Assembly: GCA_947564765.1 (NCBI GenBank)
Contig: CANODN010000107.1
Coordinates: 1-7,030, forward strand
Length of the DNA: 7,030 bases
Reading direction: 5' to 3'
Source: an uncultured Roseburia sp.
GTDB taxonomy: Bacteria; Bacillota; Clostridia; Lachnospirales; Lachnospiraceae
The notes under the pieces are model-generated. The model searched no databases and had not been told where the DNA came from. It saw only the letters and a program-made list of their open reading frames with translations. How positions within the stretch are numbered: position 1 is the first letter of the stretch; every line of letters starts with the position of its first letter. The translations under genes and the position numbers were made by a program. Below, in pieces: positions 5,946 to 7,030 of the stretch.

Positions 5946-6542
5946 TTACAAATTTAATTTATCCTTTATCCATTCAATGTCATCCTGTGAAAAACCTTTT
6001 ACTCTTTCCGGATGCCACATAATTCCATACATACGATATGTTTCATGGCAAATCGCTTCCACTGTTCCGTCCTTTGCCCTGGATGTAACTTTGATCTGAT
6101 TCCCGGGCTGATCCACAGCATATCCATGGTAGCTGTTCACTTCCCTGGCAGTCTCCCCTTCAATTTCATGCCGGACTGCCACATGACCCTCTACTTTTTT
6201 TAATGTACCTCCAAAATACAATGCAATCGACTGCATCCCTCTGCATACGCCAAGCAATGGAACGTCATGCTCGATCCCATACTGAATCAACAGTTCGTCC
6301 GTAAGATCTCTCTGCAAAGCAGAGCCTCCGTAAGACACGGGGTTATTGCCTCCTGACAAAATAATTGCTTCCGGTCTTAACCGTTCCAAAATCAATTTTA
6401 CAGTCTCGGGTGTGTTTGGCACAGGAACCAATGCCGTATTCATCTGAAGAAAAAGCTGCTGCCATGCTTCATCCAAAGCGTCTCTGATTTCTCCATAGTC
6501 TTTTATTTCATCTACTCTTTGACTGATCACTGCAATCTTCAT
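5946..6542 (-). CDS. Class I glutamine-amidotransferase-fold hydrolase, probable gamma-glutamyl-CDP-amidate hydrolase
   Basis: A 198-residue peptidase C26/PuuD-like protein. GVCRGMQSIA (98-107) is the nucleophile elbow with Cys100, and WHPER (176-180) supplies the catalytic His177 and Glu179. LSGGNNPVSYGG (62-73) forms the oxyanion-side loop, and GHVAVRH (119-125) and VNSYHGYAV (135-143) are further family motifs. The family cleaves gamma-glutamyl bonds. In the C. jejuni route, Cj1417 hydrolyses CDP-L-glutamine to glutamate and cytidine diphosphoramidate, and the neighbours here argue for that rather than polyamine catabolism. I chose the ATG at 6540-6542 (MKIAVISQRV) over one eight codons upstream at 6566 because AGGAG lies at 6551-6555, eight bases before it, and because MKIAV-type starts are normal for the fold. 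The gene begins 28 bases after the upstream kinase stop and is probably in the same operon. Confidence 0.88.
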   Translation of the reverse strand: MKIAVISQRVDEIKDYGEIRDALDEAWQQLFLQMNTALVPVPNTPETVKLILERLRPEAIILSGGNNPVSYGGSALQRDLTDELLIQYGIEHDVPLLGVCRGMQSIALYFGGTLKKVEGHVAVRHEIEGETAREVNSYHGYAVDQPGNQIKVTSRAKDGTVEAICHETYRMYGIMWHPERVKGFSQDDIEWIKDKLNL

Positions 6543-6550
6543 ATTTTGTG

Positions 6551-6555
6551 CTCCT
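6551..6555 (-). promoter_or_regulatory. Ribosome binding site deciding the hydrolase start
   Basis: AGGAG is read on the minus strand, eight bases before the ATG at 6540-6542. The alternative upstream ATG (6564-6566) would place this site inside the coding region and has only TAGATTTATGTT-like sequence around it. Confidence 0.7.
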
Positions 6556-6570
6556 GTTTTTAACATAAAT

Positions 6571-7030
6571 CTATTTTGTACCCTGTGAACCCCTCAAAAT
6601 CTTTATCGTTTTCCCCTGTGCATCCAGCTCCAGCAGCGCCGCTTTTTTATATTGTTCAAACTGTTTTGTTCCGATTCCAACCGCTGCCGGCATGCCCAGT
6701 TCTCCCGCGCGTATCGCCATATGAGAATTGGCGCCGCCATACATTGTGATAAATCCTTTGATTTTATGAGAAAATATCCAATCGTATCCCGGATCTGCGC
6801 TGGGAATCAAAACGATTTTATCTTCCATTTCCTCTGTTTCGTCTACCGTTTCCAATAAATATACTTCTCCTCTTACCTTTTGGGAAGTAATAAAATTTGG
6901 TTCCGAATCCGGATAATGGAAATGCATCACATCCTCCGCTCCCAAAATCACAGGCGGCAGCGTCATGGACTCTGTCATCCCGGTCTTCTGAACTCCGCCG
7001 GCATAGAGCCAATCTGAAATTTTCCAAGAA
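6571..7030 (-). CDS. PEP-synthase/PPDK-like swivelling domain, probable L-glutamine kinase C-terminus (5' end outside window)
   Basis: About 152 C-terminal residues are visible. The frame is open to the right edge, so the ATG at 6976-6978 is very probably internal. The sequence is a phosphohistidine-swivelling domain: KIVLIPSADPGYDWIFSHKI, then GFITMYGGANSHMAIRAGEL with the phospho-accepting histidine codon at 6721-6723, then GMPAAVGIG, and a final strand LDAQGKTIKIL. In PEP synthase and PPDK this histidine carries phosphate from the ATP-grasp domain to the acceptor. Cj1418, a PEP-synthase-like protein of C. jejuni, uses this chemistry to phosphorylate the amide nitrogen of glutamine, giving AMP and Pi, and it lies beside homologues of the next genes. 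The missing ATP-grasp part should lie beyond 7030. The domain is certain; glutamine as acceptor is inferred from neighbours. A PEP synthase or another PPDK-like kinase is the alternative. Confidence 0.88.
   Translation of the reverse strand, partial: SWKISDWLYAGGVQKTGMTESMTLPPVILGAEDVMHFHYPDSEPNFITSQKVRGEVYLLETVDETEEMEDKIVLIPSADPGYDWIFSHKIKGFITMYGGANSHMAIRAGELGMPAAVGIGTKQFEQYKKAALLELDAQGKTIKILRGSQGTK

Noticed and set aside
5946..6566. Hydrolase start at 6566 (MLKTGAQN extension)
   Set aside because: The AGGAG site sits between this ATG and the one at 6542, and the fold begins directly with MKIAVIS.
20..6858. Plus-strand open frames of about 60-130 codons throughout
   Set aside because: All lie opposite well-supported minus-strand genes, lack domain-like sequence and are rich in Ser, Leu, His and Pro as antisense shadows usually are.
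6818..7027. A 69-codon minus-strand frame with Arg/Asp-rich sequence
   Set aside because: It overlaps the swivelling-domain kinase in another frame and has no motif; the kinase frame is open through to the edge.

Overview
The window looks like part of a surface-polysaccharide locus from a low-GC Gram-positive bacterium, most likely a Clostridia/Lachnospiraceae member. The reasons are AT-rich DNA, strong GGAGG/AGGAG ribosome binding sites, tightly packed co-directional genes, and protein sequences of that flavour. This placement is inferred from style and recalled family sequences, not from a search. Every supported gene is on the minus strand, so transcription runs from right to left.

In transcription order: (1) the C-terminal phosphohistidine-swivelling part of a PEP-synthase/PPDK-like kinase, cut by the right edge (6571-7030); (2) a class I glutamine-amidotransferase-fold gamma-glutamyl hydrolase (5946-6542); (3) a LicC/GlmU-type nucleotidyltransferase (5101-5877); (4) a DUF4258 + YgiT-type zinc-finger toxin-antitoxin-like pair (4526-5073), apparently inserted in the operon because a degenerate second copy of the nucleotidyltransferase 3' end lies beyond it; (5) a CysC/APS-kinase-like kinase (3958-4470); (6) a class I SAM methyltransferase (3149-3898); (7) one long gene broken in two by a G8 homopolymer (2549-3121 and 621-2552), carrying CBS-like, Rossmann-like and sulfotransferase-like domains; (8) a UDP-glucuronate 4-epimerase-like gene cut by the left edge (1-602), which seems to start at ATT.

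Main interpretation: genes 1, 2, 3 and 5 match, in type and order, the four-enzyme route worked out for Campylobacter jejuni capsule phosphoramidate: glutamine kinase Cj1418, gamma-glutamyl-CDP-amidate hydrolase Cj1417, CTP:phosphoglutamine cytidylyltransferase Cj1416 and cytidine diphosphoramidate kinase Cj1415. In C. jejuni, methyltransferases (Cj1419/Cj1420) and phase-variable transferases (Cj1421/Cj1422) follow; here a methyltransferase and a poly-G-interrupted transferase-like gene follow. I infer that this is an O-methyl-phosphoramidate-type glycan modification system in a Gram-positive. The sulfotransferase-like domain would be a candidate transferase that recognises the 3'-phosphonucleotide donor. 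A PAPS/sulfation reading of the CysC-like and sulfotransferase-like genes is the main alternative.

There is no gene-free stretch over 300 bases, and I saw no RNA gene, CRISPR array, convincing promoter or intrinsic terminator.
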